The notes below the pieces were generated by a model. It searched no databases. It was not told the origin of the DNA and saw only the letters and a program-made list of their open reading frames with translations. The position numbers were made by a program, and so were the translations under genes. A DNA stretch of 64,000 nucleotides from Branchipolynoe longqiensis (Eukaryota > Annelida > Polychaeta > Phyllodocida > Polynoidae), in contig CM059193.1 in NCBI GenBank assembly GCA_030323885.1, positions 58,300,042-58,364,041 of the forward strand, read 5' to 3'. This document shows, piece after piece, positions 34,615-39,596 of the stretch. How positions within the stretch are numbered: the first letter of the stretch is position 1; each line of letters begins with the position of its first letter.

Positions 34615-35894
34615 GCTGTCAGTCGCAATGCGACAAAGACTGCTTTCATTTCTTAACCGCCGCTCTCCATTTAGCTTTCTGCTGTGAGAGTGATGTCTTT
34701 GTTTGGTTTTTGGTTGTTGTTTTCGTCCTAGCAACATCTAAGGTCATAGCAGGATGGGTACCGACTTGTGACAGTGCGCACTCATGGCGACTTTATAGTG
34801 CTACCCCACTGGAAGACCAGGCCGCCAGCACCATGACCTGATATCCCACTCAGTCACATTATCCTGACACTGAGCCAACCAGTCCTTGCCCTATCCTAAT
34901 AATGCCTAGCGCCAGGCTAGGAAGCGACAAGTATCAATTTTTAAGTCATTGGTTTGACTTGACCAGGGTTCTAACCAGTCTGGTCGAGAGTGATGTCCAT
35001 GAGTCGGTCCTAATGTCTCTCAGCTTCAGGTTTCTCTTGATAGTATCCTTGACCCGGAGACGAGGGCGTCCTCTCTTTCTCTGACCAGAAGACAATTGAG
35101 AATAGGCTTTGGTAGCCTGTTTGTTGACATCCTCATCACGTGTCCAGTCCATCGGATACTGGTGCACTTATTAAGTATTTGTTGCTGCATAGAAGTCTAT
35201 TCTAGGTCAGTTTAATAGAAGCTATTAGTGCTAAAACCTGTATGGTCAAGGTTTAGACAAGCATGCCAAAATTAATCTGGGCATGTTTACATTTTAAATA
35301 GCTCCCCATAGTCATTTTAAAGCTAAAGTAAGGTACATAATATCAATCAACCGAATATATTTATCTAAAAAAAAAAAACCACCAGAAACTCAAAACCATC
35401 GGACTATGCAACAGGGTAGGACAATAACTACTGCCCAGTTGCCCGGGGCACCTAAGTTTCCTCGGTCGGGCAGGTGAAGTTCTCATTGACCTGCCCAAAC
35501 AGGCAAGTCTTTATTAGTCTGATCTGCAATAGCAGATTTCAGTTTCAATTGGCTGACTTGGGCTTGGGCAAGTAGTTTTGCCACTTGGCCAAGTAGAAAA
35601 TTCAGTCACTTGCCCAATTGGGCAAGTGGGGAAAAAAGTGACTGTCCTACCCTGTGCAAGTTTAACCAAAACCCCGGCATGTAGCTGTAGCAGATTTTGC
35701 AGCGTGTCCCTAAGTCCAGCGCATGCTCAACTAACCTGCTTGAAGCCCTCAAAGTTGAGCTTGTCCCCCGAGATGTTGGAGTCATAGTTGCGGATGTAGT
35801 CCCTGACTTGGTAAGGCGGAACCCTGTAGCCGAGCAACTCGAGCGCCTCTCCGATCTCAGAGACGTTAATGAAGCCATTCGAGTCCGCATCAAT
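1706..35894 (-). CDS. PLS: Plastin/fimbrin gene, partial (EF-hands through CH2)
   Basis: Gene-level entry. Plastins bundle F-actin with two actin-binding domains, each made of two calponin-homology domains, under control of an N-terminal EF-hand headpiece. Coding order here is 35736-35894, then 18655-18812 or 14323-14492, then 11985-12080, 7498-7705, 6671-6786, 5030-5174 and 1706-1916. All junctions are AG/GT and all phases fit without a break. The predicted peptide follows the known family collinearly, with signatures such as [36 protein letters not shown] and [11 protein letters not shown]. The ATG exon(s) before the first EF-hand and the CH3-CH4 exons are not found here. The introns (0.5-17 kb) are packed with SINEs and MITEs. 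Which vertebrate paralogue (PLS1/2/3) is closest cannot be decided. Confidence 0.95.
2030..2995. mobile_element. TIR element CAGGGTTC..., interrupted by a nested element
   Basis: Outer ends are CAGGGTTCCTACCC and rough complement GTATGAACCCTG. The inside repeats the word AAATTCCAGGACTTT several times near the left end. The element is split by the CCCCAGTCACACC element at 2434-2975. Related sequence is at 4041-4600 (partly inverted) and 7155-7410. hAT-like by its CAG-start ends, but no clear 8-bp duplication was read. Confidence 0.55.
2434..2975. mobile_element. Nested TIR element (AAGCCCCAGTCACACCTACC), GC-rich core
   Basis: Inverted ends of about 22 bp, AAGCCCCAGTCACACC and GGTGTGACTGGGGCTT, enclose a core made of many variants of CCGGACC/CCCCGGA. 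A perfect internal hairpin is centred near 2845 (CATCCGGGGCGG and its complement). The core is strikingly GC-rich against AT-rich surroundings. No gene. Confidence 0.75.
3112..3350 (+). mobile_element. SINE-A, 5'-truncated
   Basis: Body of the SINE-A family from GCCAGGCGCTCGGCATTATT to TTGCTAGGACGTAAAAC, then an (AACA/CAAA)n tail. The tRNA-like head is missing. Confidence 0.85.
3652..3836 (+). mobile_element. SINE-A 3' fragment
   Basis: Second partial copy, from GTGTGCTCAGTGTCAGG through GCTAGGACGTAAAAC to a (CAAA)n tail. It is nearly identical to the 3' half of the copy 300 bp upstream. Confidence 0.8.
4041..4600 (-). mobile_element. Degraded copy of the CAGGGTTC/TTCCAGG element with SINE-A tail inserted
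   Basis: Contains GGAATTTCC/TTTCCAGG words and a stretch that is the inverse complement of 2170-2330. It is interrupted at 4299-4365 by a SINE-A tail fragment (GTTTG)n...GTTTTACGTCCTAGC. No gene. Confidence 0.5.
4605..4907 (+). mobile_element. SINE-D, full copy
   Basis: tRNA-like head with A box GTGGCGGAGTGGTTAGAG and B box GGTGGTTCGATTCCC, then a body containing CAGTTGCTCTCATACCATG and GTCTATTCAGACTTATC. A second copy is at 14757-15050 and an inverted one at 56252-56487. Confidence 0.8.
5030..5174 (-). CDS. PLS: Plastin exon: start of CH2
   Basis: 145 bp: one base completing an Arg codon, then 48 codons. Acceptor TTGTTGTAG and donor GTAAGC. The peptide [10 protein letters not shown]...[21 protein letters not shown] matches the first helices of plastin CH2. 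The variable loop after it ([11 protein letters not shown]) is where the family diverges. The exon ends in phase 0 and joins [12 protein letters not shown] of the next exon. Confidence 0.95.
5283..6425 (-). repeat. 320-bp tandem array made from SINE-C
   Basis: One partial unit (5283-5460) and three full 320-bp units (5461-5780, 5781-6100, 6101-6420) that differ at only a few bases. On the minus strand each unit holds a tRNA-like head with A box GGTGTAATGGTTAGCACAC and B box GGGTTCGAGTCC, so this is a SINE that became a short satellite. The repeated open frames in it are not genes. It lies in the plastin intron between the CH2-start exon and the exon at 6671. Confidence 0.9.
6671..6786 (-). 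CDS. PLS: Plastin exon: CH1-CH2 linker
   Basis: 116 bp, phase 0 in and phase 2 out. Acceptor TCTGACAG, donor GTTTGG (weak match to consensus). The peptide [19 protein letters not shown] then [19 protein letters not shown] corresponds to the plastin segment between CH1 and CH2, including the conserved LSPE motif that starts CH2. The final AG combines with the G of the next exon to give Arg before WVNYH. Confidence 0.95.
7155..7410. mobile_element. Degraded element rich in TTCAAGGC words
   Basis: Starts near CAGGGTCTGTACACG and ends near GGCCCTGTATGGACCC, an imperfect inverted pair. The inside repeats GGAATTCAAGGCT and CAAGACTTT. Related in style to 2030-2995. It ends about 90 bp before the donor of the plastin exon at 7498. 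Confidence 0.5.
7498..7705 (-). CDS. PLS: Plastin exon: core of CH1
   Basis: 208 bp: one base completing a Cys codon, then 69 codons, ending in phase 0 at CGG|GTAAGT. Acceptor TTTTTTAG. The peptide [18 protein letters not shown], then [21 protein letters not shown], then [20 protein letters not shown] is the most strongly conserved stretch of plastin CH1 and fixes the gene's identity. It includes the actin-binding-domain signature preserved across fimbrins. Confidence 0.97.
7764..8568. mobile_element. MITE family 1 split by a SINE-B
   Basis: Family 1 elements have ends AAAGYTGCATAGTCCGATG and CATCGGACTATGCARCTTTAA, often next to TTAA, which suggests a piggyBac-type TTAA target. This copy runs from 7764 to 8568 and is interrupted by SINE-B at 7893-8323. 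Removing the insertion leaves a typical element of about 360 bp. Confidence 0.8.
7893..8323 (-). mobile_element. SINE-B with internal duplication and 14-bp target duplication
   Basis: Flanked by GAAGGCAATACCAA at 7879-7892 and 8324-8337, a perfect target-site duplication inside a family 1 MITE. On the minus strand: head GGGAGCGGGACATAGCTCAG, middle containing AACTGGTTCATCAAAGGC, and tail end TTAAATAAAACAAG. The central domain (GGGAAAGTGCATATAAA) occurs twice in tandem (about 90 bp each), making this copy longer than the other two. The family resembles a tRNA-derived SINE I recall as widespread in molluscs. Confidence 0.88.
8872..9211 (-). mobile_element. SINE-B, full copy
   Basis: Same family with a single central domain. 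Tail side TAAAGCTTGTTTTATTTAAT, head side CTGAGCTACATCCCGCTCCC. A short duplication TTTACTAA may flank it (8844-8851 and 9215-9222). Confidence 0.85.
9225..9808. other. AT-rich intronic DNA, nothing recognised
   Basis: About 580 bp of AT-rich sequence without a convincing ORF, inverted ends or repeats shared with the rest of the window. Part of the plastin intron between 7705 and 11985. Confidence 0.5.
9817..10180. mobile_element. hAT-like MITE (TIR CAAAGACCCTA) with perfect 8-bp duplication
   Basis: Ends CAAAGACCCTAAAATACTAAG and CTTAGTAATATAGGGTCTTT are inverted. GGTATAAT flanks the element at 9809-9816 and 10181-10188. An 8-bp duplication is the hAT hallmark. No ORF. Confidence 0.85.
10322..10640 (-). 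mobile_element. SINE-A, near full length
   Basis: Reading on the minus strand: tRNA-like head (GACCCAATCGGTAGAGC...), body with GGATAATGTGACTGAGTGGG and CATGAGTGCATTG, then GCTAGGATGTAAAAC and a (CAAA)n tail. Confidence 0.85.
10782..11075 (+). mobile_element. SINE-A, 5'-truncated, CCAA tail
   Basis: Begins in the B box (GAGTTTGGTTCCCGG), continues through the whole body and ends GCCAGGACGTAACATTCCAACAACC with a (CCAA)n tail. Confidence 0.82.
11218..11410 (-). mobile_element. Rearranged SINE-A fragments
   Basis: A short head-side piece (TGCCCTATCCCAATAACGCTGAGCG, partial) abuts a tail-side piece starting GTTGGAGTTTTACATCC, out of normal order. It ends about 45 bp before the GA-rich tract. 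Confidence 0.65.
11505..11820. repeat. (GA)n-rich purine tract
   Basis: About 315 bp of GAGAGAGG/GAAAGGGA variants, almost all purine on the plus strand. The apparent long ORFs on both strands are artefacts of this composition. It lies just downstream (in gene direction) of the exon at 11985-12080. Confidence 0.9.
11985..12080 (-). CDS. PLS: Plastin exon: start of CH1
   Basis: 96 bp, phase 2 in and phase 2 out. Acceptor TGTGTAG, donor GTACGG. The peptide [18 protein letters not shown] then [13 protein letters not shown] matches the plastin segment after NWINK (known pattern: D..C....PMNP.T.DL......GI.LC). The split Cys codon TG|T is completed by the exon at 7705. Short and easily missed by ORF calling. 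Confidence 0.93.
12130..12785. other. Intronic DNA, nothing recognised
   Basis: No ORF, inverted ends or repeats shared with the rest of the window beyond a small (ACT)n patch near 12125. Confidence 0.4.
12790..13120. repeat. Degenerate tandem repeat, about 115 bp x 3
   Basis: Three units sharing GAGGACTTACTAGAAATTGG, then AATGTCCTTTTCTTAAAGGGG. The key word begins near 12820, 12931 and 13049. No coding potential. Confidence 0.65.
13603..13849. mobile_element. MITE family 4 (TIR CAGGGATGAAAG)
   Basis: Ends CAGGGATGAAAGTGGTCTCCG and GATCTTTCATCCCT are inverted. The inside contains ATAGTGATGCGCC shared with 49546-50260. CAGGG-type ends suggest hAT. Other members: 25159-26163, 49546-50260, plus half copies at 48978-49074 and 51502-51612. 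Confidence 0.75.
14323..14492 (-). CDS. PLS: Plastin alternative exon b2 (canonical-like EF/CH1 linker)
   Basis: 170 bp, phase 0 in and phase 2 out (AACAG|GTGATG); acceptor CTTTCCCTATGGCAG. The peptide begins [19 protein letters not shown], includes [11 protein letters not shown] and ends [10 protein letters not shown] plus a split Arg. It is the segment between the EF-hands and CH1, including the basic amphipathic stretch in the position reported for vertebrate L-plastin to be bound by the EF-hands in a Ca2+-dependent way. It is homologous to the exon at 18655-18812 and fits the same flanking exons. Of the two, this copy is closer to the general family sequence (TFKKVV..REN). Confidence 0.93.
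14656..15330. mobile_element. MITE family 1 split by a SINE-D
   Basis: Left end TTAAAGCTGCATAATCCGATG, right end ATCGGATTAAGCAACTTTAA. SINE-D occupies 14757-15050. The two flanking halves join into a standard element. It ends exactly where the next family 1 element begins (shared TTAA). Confidence 0.78.
14757..15050 (+). mobile_element. SINE-D nested in a MITE
   Basis: Head with A box GTAGCGGAGTGGTTAG and B box GGTGGTTCGATTCCC, body as in the 4605 copy, ending GCAGTATAAATCTTCAA. Confidence 0.82.
15327..15908. mobile_element. MITE family 1 split by a hAT-like MITE
   Basis: Begins TTAAAGTTGCCTAGTCTGATGG and runs to CATCGGACTATGCAACTTT. Interrupted at 15571-15780. Confidence 0.72.
15571..15780. 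mobile_element. Nested hAT-like MITE with perfect 8-bp duplication
   Basis: Ends AGGGGCATAGCTAG and CTAGCTACGCCCC are inverted. TTCCCTTC flanks both sides (15563-15570 and 15781-15788), matching the host element's ATTCCCTTCTATG word once the insert is removed. Also contains a C-run and (CT)n. Confidence 0.85.
15826..16290. repeat. Tandem array of the family 1 MITE right end, 94-99 bp x 5
   Basis: The block CCAGGATCTCAGTTGAATATG...AAATCTAGATAAGTGTTTAGAG...CATCGGACTATGCAACTTT is repeated five times with alternating 95/99-bp spacing, so the higher-order unit may be two blocks. Confidence 0.85.
16737..16990. mobile_element. MITE family 5, copy 2
   Basis: Nearly identical to 1158-1415 over its whole length. 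Right end degenerate (TTTGAGACCGGCTC). Embedded in (TATA)n. Confidence 0.75.
17284..17351. repeat. (GT)n microsatellite
   Basis: About 34 uninterrupted GT units, continuing as impure GT/ACGT to about 17385. Confidence 0.95.
17412..17766. mobile_element. MITE family 1, uninterrupted copy
   Basis: TTAAAGTTGCATAGTCCGATGG at the left and CATCGGACTATGCAGCTTTAA at the right, 355 bp. A good reference for the intact family. The inside includes TTTGGCATGCTTGCC and GACTCAGTATTGCCTTCTA. Confidence 0.85.
17973..18302. mobile_element. Putative MITE whose TIRs carry TGACGTCA and GCCATCTTGG
   Basis: Left GAGGGAGTGCACGTGACGTCATTA with GCCATCTTGGAT; right ATCCAATATGGCCACC with CATGACGTCATTACACCCCC, roughly inverted. 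It lies 0.5 kb from plastin exon b1. TGACGTCA is a CRE/ATF-type palindrome and GCCATCTTGG is YY1-like. Whether either functions here is unknown. Confidence 0.5.
18655..18812 (-). CDS. PLS: Plastin alternative exon b1 (divergent EF/CH1 linker)
   Basis: 158 bp, phase 0 in and phase 2 out (CAGCAG|GTAGAG); acceptor GTAACTCGCAG. The peptide begins [20 protein letters not shown], continues [19 protein letters not shown] and ends [11 protein letters not shown] plus a split Arg. It aligns with exon b2 over its whole length, four residues shorter, sharing NIET, G.M, TH.VR..EQ.AF.NWI. The basic KKVVTKR core of b2 is replaced by RNQVSRA, so a different response to the EF-hands is plausible. An alternative view is a decaying duplicate, but the frame, splice sites and conserved residues are intact. 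Confidence 0.88.
18865..19644. mobile_element. MITE family 1 split by MITE family 3
   Basis: Left end TTGAAGCTGCATAGTCCGATG lies only about 50 bp from the acceptor of plastin exon b1. The right end is CATCGGACTGTGCAATGTTAA. It is interrupted by 19059-19467. Confidence 0.78.
19059..19467. mobile_element. MITE family 3 (TIR TAGATAAAGGATTCACC), copy 1
   Basis: About 410 bp. Ends TAGATAAAGGATTCACCCGG and GGTGAATCTTTTATCTA are inverted. Flanking TTTTTCGC/CTTTTCGC is an 8-bp duplication with one mismatch, hAT-like. It contains GGCCGCCATCTTG. Confidence 0.82.
19653..19674. repeat. Poly-G run
   Basis: About 20 G in a row, a likely length-variable and error-prone site. Confidence 0.9.
19893..20095. 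repeat. Degenerate (CAA/CAG)n and (AAT)n
   Basis: Imperfect CAACAGCAACAAC blocks alternating with TATTATC, then (AAT)n, leading into the 32-bp satellite. Confidence 0.8.
20106..21875. repeat. 32-bp minisatellite, about 55 units
   Basis: Unit approximately GTAGTACCATGTCTGTTAG then TTAACATTTGAAA (32 bp). Units differ at few positions: G/C in AGTAGT/AGTACT, TCTG/TATG/TCGG, TAGG/TAGT, GAAA/GATA. Variant types recur in blocks (for example about 20420-20730 versus 21130-21390), implying amplification of multi-unit segments. It lies in the 17-kb plastin intron between the EF-hand exon and exon b1. Confidence 0.95.
22035..22365 (-). mobile_element. SINE-A, full, head type 2
   Basis: Minus strand: head GCGATGACCGAATCGATAGAG with B box GAGTTCGGTTCC, full body, ending GCCAGGACGTAAGACTC and (CAAA)n. 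Confidence 0.85.
22416..22826. mobile_element. TIR element TAAGGGCATATTCGATTAA
   Basis: Left TAAGGGCATATTCGATTAAT and right GTTAATCGAACACGGCCTTA are inverted. Inner palindromic words ACTCGGGTCACGCGAG and GTGACCCGAGTCGCCCGGG. The ORF read through it is not conserved in any way I can recognise. Confidence 0.6.
23210..23790. mobile_element. TIR element with TGACGTCA ends and internal 200-bp duplication
   Basis: Ends TAGAGGGTATTCCTGTGACG and GACGTCAGTGCATACCCTCTA, with GGAAG and GCCATTGTGGCAAT also mirrored. Inside are two tandem copies of about 200 bp (CATTGACAATGCATTGAGTTT ... GTGTTCCAAGCG ... GAGATATTTCAC), shared with 25356-25861, 62399-62540 and 63048-63550. Confidence 0.7.
23959..24471. 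mobile_element. TIR element with CCGGTGT ends and AACGTTTTC core
   Basis: CCGGTGTAACGATTTCAATT and AATTTGAAATCTTTACACCGG are inverted. The core repeats TTTGAAAACGTTTTCAAATT-like palindromes. Same terminal CCGGTGT as 25356, 62227 and 63048. Confidence 0.7.
24600..24960 (-). mobile_element. SINE-A, full, head type 2
   Basis: Head GGGCGCGGTAGCCGAAACGG, B box GAGTTTGATTCCC, full body. The tail-side GGTCATATCAGGAYGG segment is duplicated over about 35 bp. Confidence 0.85.
25010..25155 (-). mobile_element. SINE-A 3' fragment
   Basis: Tail half only, cut where the family 4 element begins at 25159. Confidence 0.8.
25159..26163. mobile_element. MITE family 4 carrying a nested foldback
   Basis: Ends CAGGGATGAAAGTGGTCTCCG and CGCGGAGATCTTTCATCCCTG. 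The CCGGTGTGG foldback occupies 25356-25861. Confidence 0.75.
25356..25861. mobile_element. Foldback element with CCGGTGTGGCGTGC ends
   Basis: Terminal arms of about 60 bp (CCGGTGTGGCGTGCTCAGCC and its complement, including GTGCTCAGCCGTG twice). Inside are two diverged 200-bp repeats (GGCATTGTCAATGGTCGTGAG ...). A second copy is at 63048-63550. No ORF. Confidence 0.8.
26716..27123. mobile_element. MITE family 3, copy 2, with perfect 8-bp duplication
   Basis: TAGATAAAGGATTCACCCGG and GGTGAATCTTTTATCTG ends. GTTACCCC flanks at 26708-26715 and 27124-27131. Closely similar to 19059-19467. Confidence 0.87.
27130..27640. repeat. Imperfect duplicated block around 27150 and 27495
   Basis: CTTCTTTCTTCTCCAAACTG-AAT-GAATGTA..CTGATCGCCGATC..AATTCC and the following ...CAACCCGC recur about 345 bp apart. 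No gene seen. Confidence 0.6.
27651..28005. mobile_element. MITE family 1, uninterrupted copy
   Basis: TTAAAGTTGCATAGTCCGATGG to CACCGGACTATGCAGCTTTAA, closely similar to 17412-17766. Confidence 0.85.
28160..28505 (-). mobile_element. SINE-A, full, head type 1
   Basis: Head GGGATGGCTGAATGAGTTGAG, full body, (CAAA)n tail side. Confidence 0.85.
28620..28963 (+). mobile_element. SINE-A, full, head type 2, with 9-bp duplication
   Basis: GGCCGAGAG flanks at 28611-28619 and 28964-28972. Head GGGCGCGGTGGTCGAATCGG with B box GAGTTCGGTTCCCGG, body, then (AACA)n(CAAA)n tail. The best complete example of this head type. Confidence 0.9.
29048..29116. repeat. (AAT)n microsatellite
   Basis: About 22 near-perfect AAT units. 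Confidence 0.95.
29371..29742. mobile_element. Two rearranged SINE-A pieces
   Basis: 29371-29570 joins a minus-strand tail end to a plus-strand 3' half, an inverted chimera. 29575-29742 is a minus-strand tail half ending at the TTAA of the next element. Confidence 0.7.
29744..30765. mobile_element. piggyBac-like element (TTAA, CCCTTTCCGACTT) with nested SINE
   Basis: Left TTAACCCTTTCCGACTT and right AAGTCTGAAAGGGTTAA, with TTAA at both ends. SINE-A sits at 29822-30162. The remaining 680 bp has no clear ORF, so it is non-autonomous. Confidence 0.72.
29822..30162 (-). mobile_element. SINE-A, full, head type 1, with target duplication
   Basis: CTGGTCTAAATTGT occurs at 29808-29821 and 30163-30176. 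Part of it may belong to the SINE's own GACCAG start. Head GGGATGGCCGAATGAGTTAG. Confidence 0.88.
30768..30955 (-). mobile_element. SINE-A 5' half, head type 1
   Basis: Head GGGACGGCCGAATGAGTTGAG, B box GGGTTCGAACCC, body as far as the GTGTGGC side. Tail half absent. Confidence 0.8.
31185..31796. mobile_element. SINE-A cluster (plus partial, minus full, plus tail piece)
   Basis: 31185-31430 is a plus-strand 5'-truncated copy, 31437-31755 a minus-strand copy with head CCAGACGCAGTGGCCGGATT, and 31757-31796 a plus-strand tail piece. Tail-to-tail arrangement. Confidence 0.75.
31797..31980. repeat. 33-bp tandem repeat x 5-6
   Basis: Unit approximately GATCGGCGAGCACTTAGTAA then ACCTGAGGAAATG, with progressively fewer differences toward the middle units. 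Confidence 0.88.
31981..32200. other. GC-rich unexplained segment
   Basis: Directly after the 33-bp repeat. Contains GGGGCCACAGCTAACATG/GGGGCAGCGGCTGACATG as a rough duplication, and TGACGTCACGG near 32178. The small ORFs here are not recognisable proteins. Confidence 0.35.
32220..32612. mobile_element. MITE family 1 copy with degraded left end
   Basis: Right end CATCGGACTATGCAGCCTTAA. Left end disturbed by a C-run. A further truncated family 1 left end follows at 32613-32690 and is cut by a SINE-A head at 32698. Confidence 0.75.
32698..33132. mobile_element. Two SINE-A copies, opposed
   Basis: Plus-strand head (GGGACGGCCGAATGAGTTGAA, B box GGATTCGAATCC) to about 32800, then a nearly complete minus-strand copy 32803-33132 with head GACCAGACGGGATGGCCG. 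Confidence 0.82.
33135..34120. other. AT-rich intronic DNA, little recognised
   Basis: About 1 kb without a credible ORF. It contains a small hairpin AGCTTTAACCCGTGC.../GGGTTAAAGCT near 33222-33254 and a local duplication of CATAAAGCCTAGAT.TGGATC at 34011-34085. No element boundaries seen. Confidence 0.45.
34125..34490. mobile_element. Old, degraded MITE family 1
   Basis: Follows the family order (TTTTGAGTTT..., TTGATTCAGTA.TCCCTTCTATGCAGCAA..., AATCAAATCTAGG) but with many changes and a poly-A block. Right end AATATGAAGCTTTAA. It abuts the next copy at TTAA. Confidence 0.65.
34570..35155 (-). pseudogene. 3' end of a non-LTR retrotransposon (LINE) with (GAT)n tail
   Basis: On the minus strand the frame includes [19 protein letters not shown] followed by a Trp-containing helix, the C-terminal pattern of many non-LTR reverse-transcriptase proteins ([18 protein letters not shown]). 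After the SINE interruption the frame resumes as [12 protein letters not shown] before a stop. The 3' UTR contains AAGCAGTCTTTGTCGCAT and ends in a (GAT)n tail at 34569-34613. Heavily 5'-truncated, as is usual for LINEs. The same 3' UTR is at 39957-40060 and about 50060-50150. Confidence 0.8.
34698..34985 (-). mobile_element. SINE-A with 12-bp target duplication inside the LINE
   Basis: GAGAGTGATGTC flanks at 34686-34697 and 34986-34997. The tRNA head is internally deleted (GACCAGACTGGTTAGAACCC). Body and tail otherwise complete. Confidence 0.9.
35413..35660. repeat. TTGCCC/GGGCAAG-rich stretch with inverted ends
   Basis: CAGGGTAGGACAATAACTAC at the left and TGACTGTCCTACCCTG at the right are inverted. 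The core repeats TGGGCAAGTG and CTGCCC. Likely a small TIR element, ending 75 bp from the plastin EF-hand exon donor. Confidence 0.65.
35736..35894 (-). CDS. PLS: Plastin exon: EF-hand headpiece
   Basis: 159 bp, exactly 53 codons, phase 0 at both ends; acceptor TACTTTCAG, donor GTTAGT. The peptide starts [20 protein letters not shown] (a canonical Ca2+-binding loop with D1, D3, N5, G6, I8 and E12). It continues [19 protein letters not shown] into a second loop-like [16 protein letters not shown], which is shorter or atypical. It joins LVAQV... or LAYRI... of the alternative exons. The exon with the initiator Met and the first helix was not found in 35.9-64 kb; it is either very short or upstream of the window. 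Confidence 0.93.
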
Positions 35895-36022
35895 CTGAAA
35901 GTAGCGAACAGGAGCAGGGTTATTATATTAGTTGGTTCGCTGTCGGAGTTTTACACTGTATTATTGATATATTCCATAATATTAATAATCAAGACAGACA
36001 ACATTATTGGAGCGAGTTGATC

Positions 36023-36207
36023 ACTCTGGCTGGCCCAAAAGACGCTCCGTTACAGTTAATTAAAGCAAAATTCAGGGAGGAACTGAGCAGATGCAGAGTG
36101 ACGGCAGCAGCACCTGGTGGGAGAAGTGGGAAACAGAAGGATGCCTCCATAGTAGCAGACCAGTTCGCCCCCCAGGTCGCTCAATGCCGTCCTTAAGGAT
36201 CTCAAAT
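36023..36207 (+). other. Unidentified protein-like open stretch
   Basis: In one plus-strand frame: TLAGPKDAPLQLIKAKFREE, then LSRCRVTAAAPGG, then RSGKQKDASIVADQFAPQ, then stop. No start codon in frame nearby and no repeats, but the composition is unlike the surrounding AT-rich DNA. It could be a decayed transposon or gene fragment. I recognise no family. Confidence 0.25.
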
Positions 36208-36526
36208 AGCAGTTGGGCGTTATAGTAGTTAGTTGACATATATTAGCACAATTATAAAAAGAGTAAATAATTACTTAATTAATAATAAGCGTATAATAAA
36301 TTGATACGTTCCATATGTATACATATATACAGTGCAACCCCATTATAACACAATCTTTGAAGTACATAAAAAGTCATCGCGAAAAAAGCGGGTTGATGGT
36401 AAATTGAGGTTTATTTGCTATTGAATTAAAGAATTCCGGGTCCACTGAATCATTGCGCAATGCCCGAATTTGCATTAAATCGGAGCGCCTTAAATCAGGA
36501 TTTCCCTGTATATATATATACAGACA

Positions 36527-37191
<665 letters not shown>

Positions 37192-37439
37192 GAACACCAC
37201 CTCTTTATGTTCCAGATGTTCATTGGACCTTATAATACCATGTCAATATTCCAGATCGAGGCTCTGGTTGGTTCTCACAGCTGTCAAAGCGCATATCGAT
37301 AGCGACCGCCTCCCCATCTCCAGCCCAATAAACACATCCCACGGTTTGATAGTGCTGCTCCATTCCGATACCGTCACGCACCATGACGCAATATCCAATT
37401 CACGTTATTCAGTGATGCCAAGTATCGGGCAAGAGCGCT

Positions 37440-37612
37440 TATTTGTTTGGGGTTTTGTCCCTGCAACATCAAAGGTGATATCAGGGCGGGTACCGACTTG
37501 TCACAGTGCGCACTCATGGCGAATTTATAGTGCTGCCCCACTGGGAGAACAAGCCGGCGGCACCATAACCTGATTTCCCACACAGTAACATTATCCTGAT
37601 TGTAAGCTAACC
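37440..37612 (-). mobile_element. SINE-A 3' half
   Basis: Tail-half sequence GTCCCTGCAACATCAAAGG... to CAGTAACATTATCCTGAT, ending in the (ATGT)n tract. Confidence 0.8.
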
Positions 37613-37613
37613 A

Positions 37614-38120
37614 GCTATGTATGTATGTATGTATGTATGTATGTATGTATGTATGTATGTATGTATGTATGTATGTATGTATGTATGTATGTATGTATGT
37701 ATGTATGTATGTATGTATGTGTGTGTATGTATGTATGTATTATGTATTATGTATGTGTGTATGTATGTATGTGTGTATGTATGTATGTGTGTATGTATGT
37801 GTGTATGTGTGTATGTATGTATGTGTGTATGTGTGTGTATGTATGTATGTGTGTATGTATGTGTATGTATGTATTTATGTATGTATGTATGTATGTGTGT
37901 GTATGTATGTATGTGTGTGTATGTATGTATATGTATTTATGTATATGTATGCATATGTATGTGTGCATGCATGTATGTATGGATGTATGTGTGTATGATG
38001 TATGTATGTAGTGTATGTCATCCATGTAATTTATGTATGTATATGTATACATGTGTATGTGTATGTAATGTACATGTGTATGTGTGTCTGTCTGCATATG
38101 CATGTATGTATATACATATG
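37614..38120. repeat. (ATGT)n microsatellite
   Basis: Pure ATGT for about 105 bp, then interspersed GTGT/TTAT variants. Not coding. Confidence 0.97.
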
Positions 38121-38284
38121 TATTTTTGTACGTATTTATCTATGTGCGTATATAGTTCTGTTAATACGGATACATCTGCCTGTGGCAGGGGGTGGGTTGT
38201 CGATCCGCCCCCACCCCCTCCCGTACAGAATGGCACAGATATAGGCTGACAGGTTCTCACAGTTGTTGCCTTCCCCCAGACAGT

Positions 38285-39360
38285 CGACACACACGCACAC
38301 ACACACATACACATGGTAACCCACACACAGTCACACATACACATGGTCACACACACACACATGGTCACACAGTCACAAACACGGTCATACACACACACAG
38401 TCACACACACATACACACTGTCACACACACATGGTAACACACAGTCACACATACACACGGTCACACACATGGTCACACACACATGGTCACACACACATGG
38501 TCACACACACATGGTCACACACACAGTCATACACACGGCTACACACACACAGTCACACACATGCTCACACACACACGGTCACACACACACATGGTCACAC
38601 ACACACGGTCACACACATGCTCACACACACGGTCACACACACACAATCACACACACACATGGTCACACACACACGGTCACACACACACATGGTCACACAC
38701 ACAGTCACACACACAGTCACACACATGGTCACACACACACGGTCACACACACACAATCACACACACACATGGTCACACACACACGGTCACACACACACAG
38801 TCACACACGGTCACACACACTCATGCTCACATATACACTGTAGCACACAGTCACGGTCACACACACGCACACGGTCACACACGCACATGGTCACACACAC
38901 ACACGGTCACACACATGCTCACACACACACGGTCACACACACACACACATGGTGACACACACACACGGTCACACACATGGTCACACACATGGTCACACAC
39001 ACACGGTCACCCACACATGGTCACACACATGCTCACACACACACGGTCACACAGTCACACACACATGGTCACACACATGCTCACACACACATGGTCACAC
39101 ACACATGGTCACACACACATGGTCACACAGACACACGGTCACACATGGTAACACACATGGTCACACACACAGTCACACACACGGTTACACACACACACAC
39201 GGTCACACACAGAGTCACACACACACGGTCACACACACACACGGTCTCACACACACGGTCACACACACACACGGCCACACACACACGGTCACATACACAC
39301 AATCACACACACACACACAGTCACACACACAGAATCACACACACACAATCACATATACAT
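38285..39360. repeat. CA-based minisatellite (CACACACATGGT / CACACACGGT)
   Basis: About 1.1 kb of short CA runs punctuated by TGGT, CGGT, AGT or TGCT at roughly 12-bp spacing. Confidence 0.95.
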
Positions 39361-39364
39361 AGGG

Positions 39365-39596
<232 letters not shown>

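Larger units (their letters stand above)
34491..35412. mobile_element. MITE family 1 split by a LINE fragment, itself split by SINE-A
   Basis: Left half 34491-34569 (TTAAAGTTGCATAATCC...ACTTAG) and right half from about 35156 (ATACTGGTGCACTTATTAAG... to CCATCGGACTATGCAAC). Everything between is younger. Confidence 0.82.
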
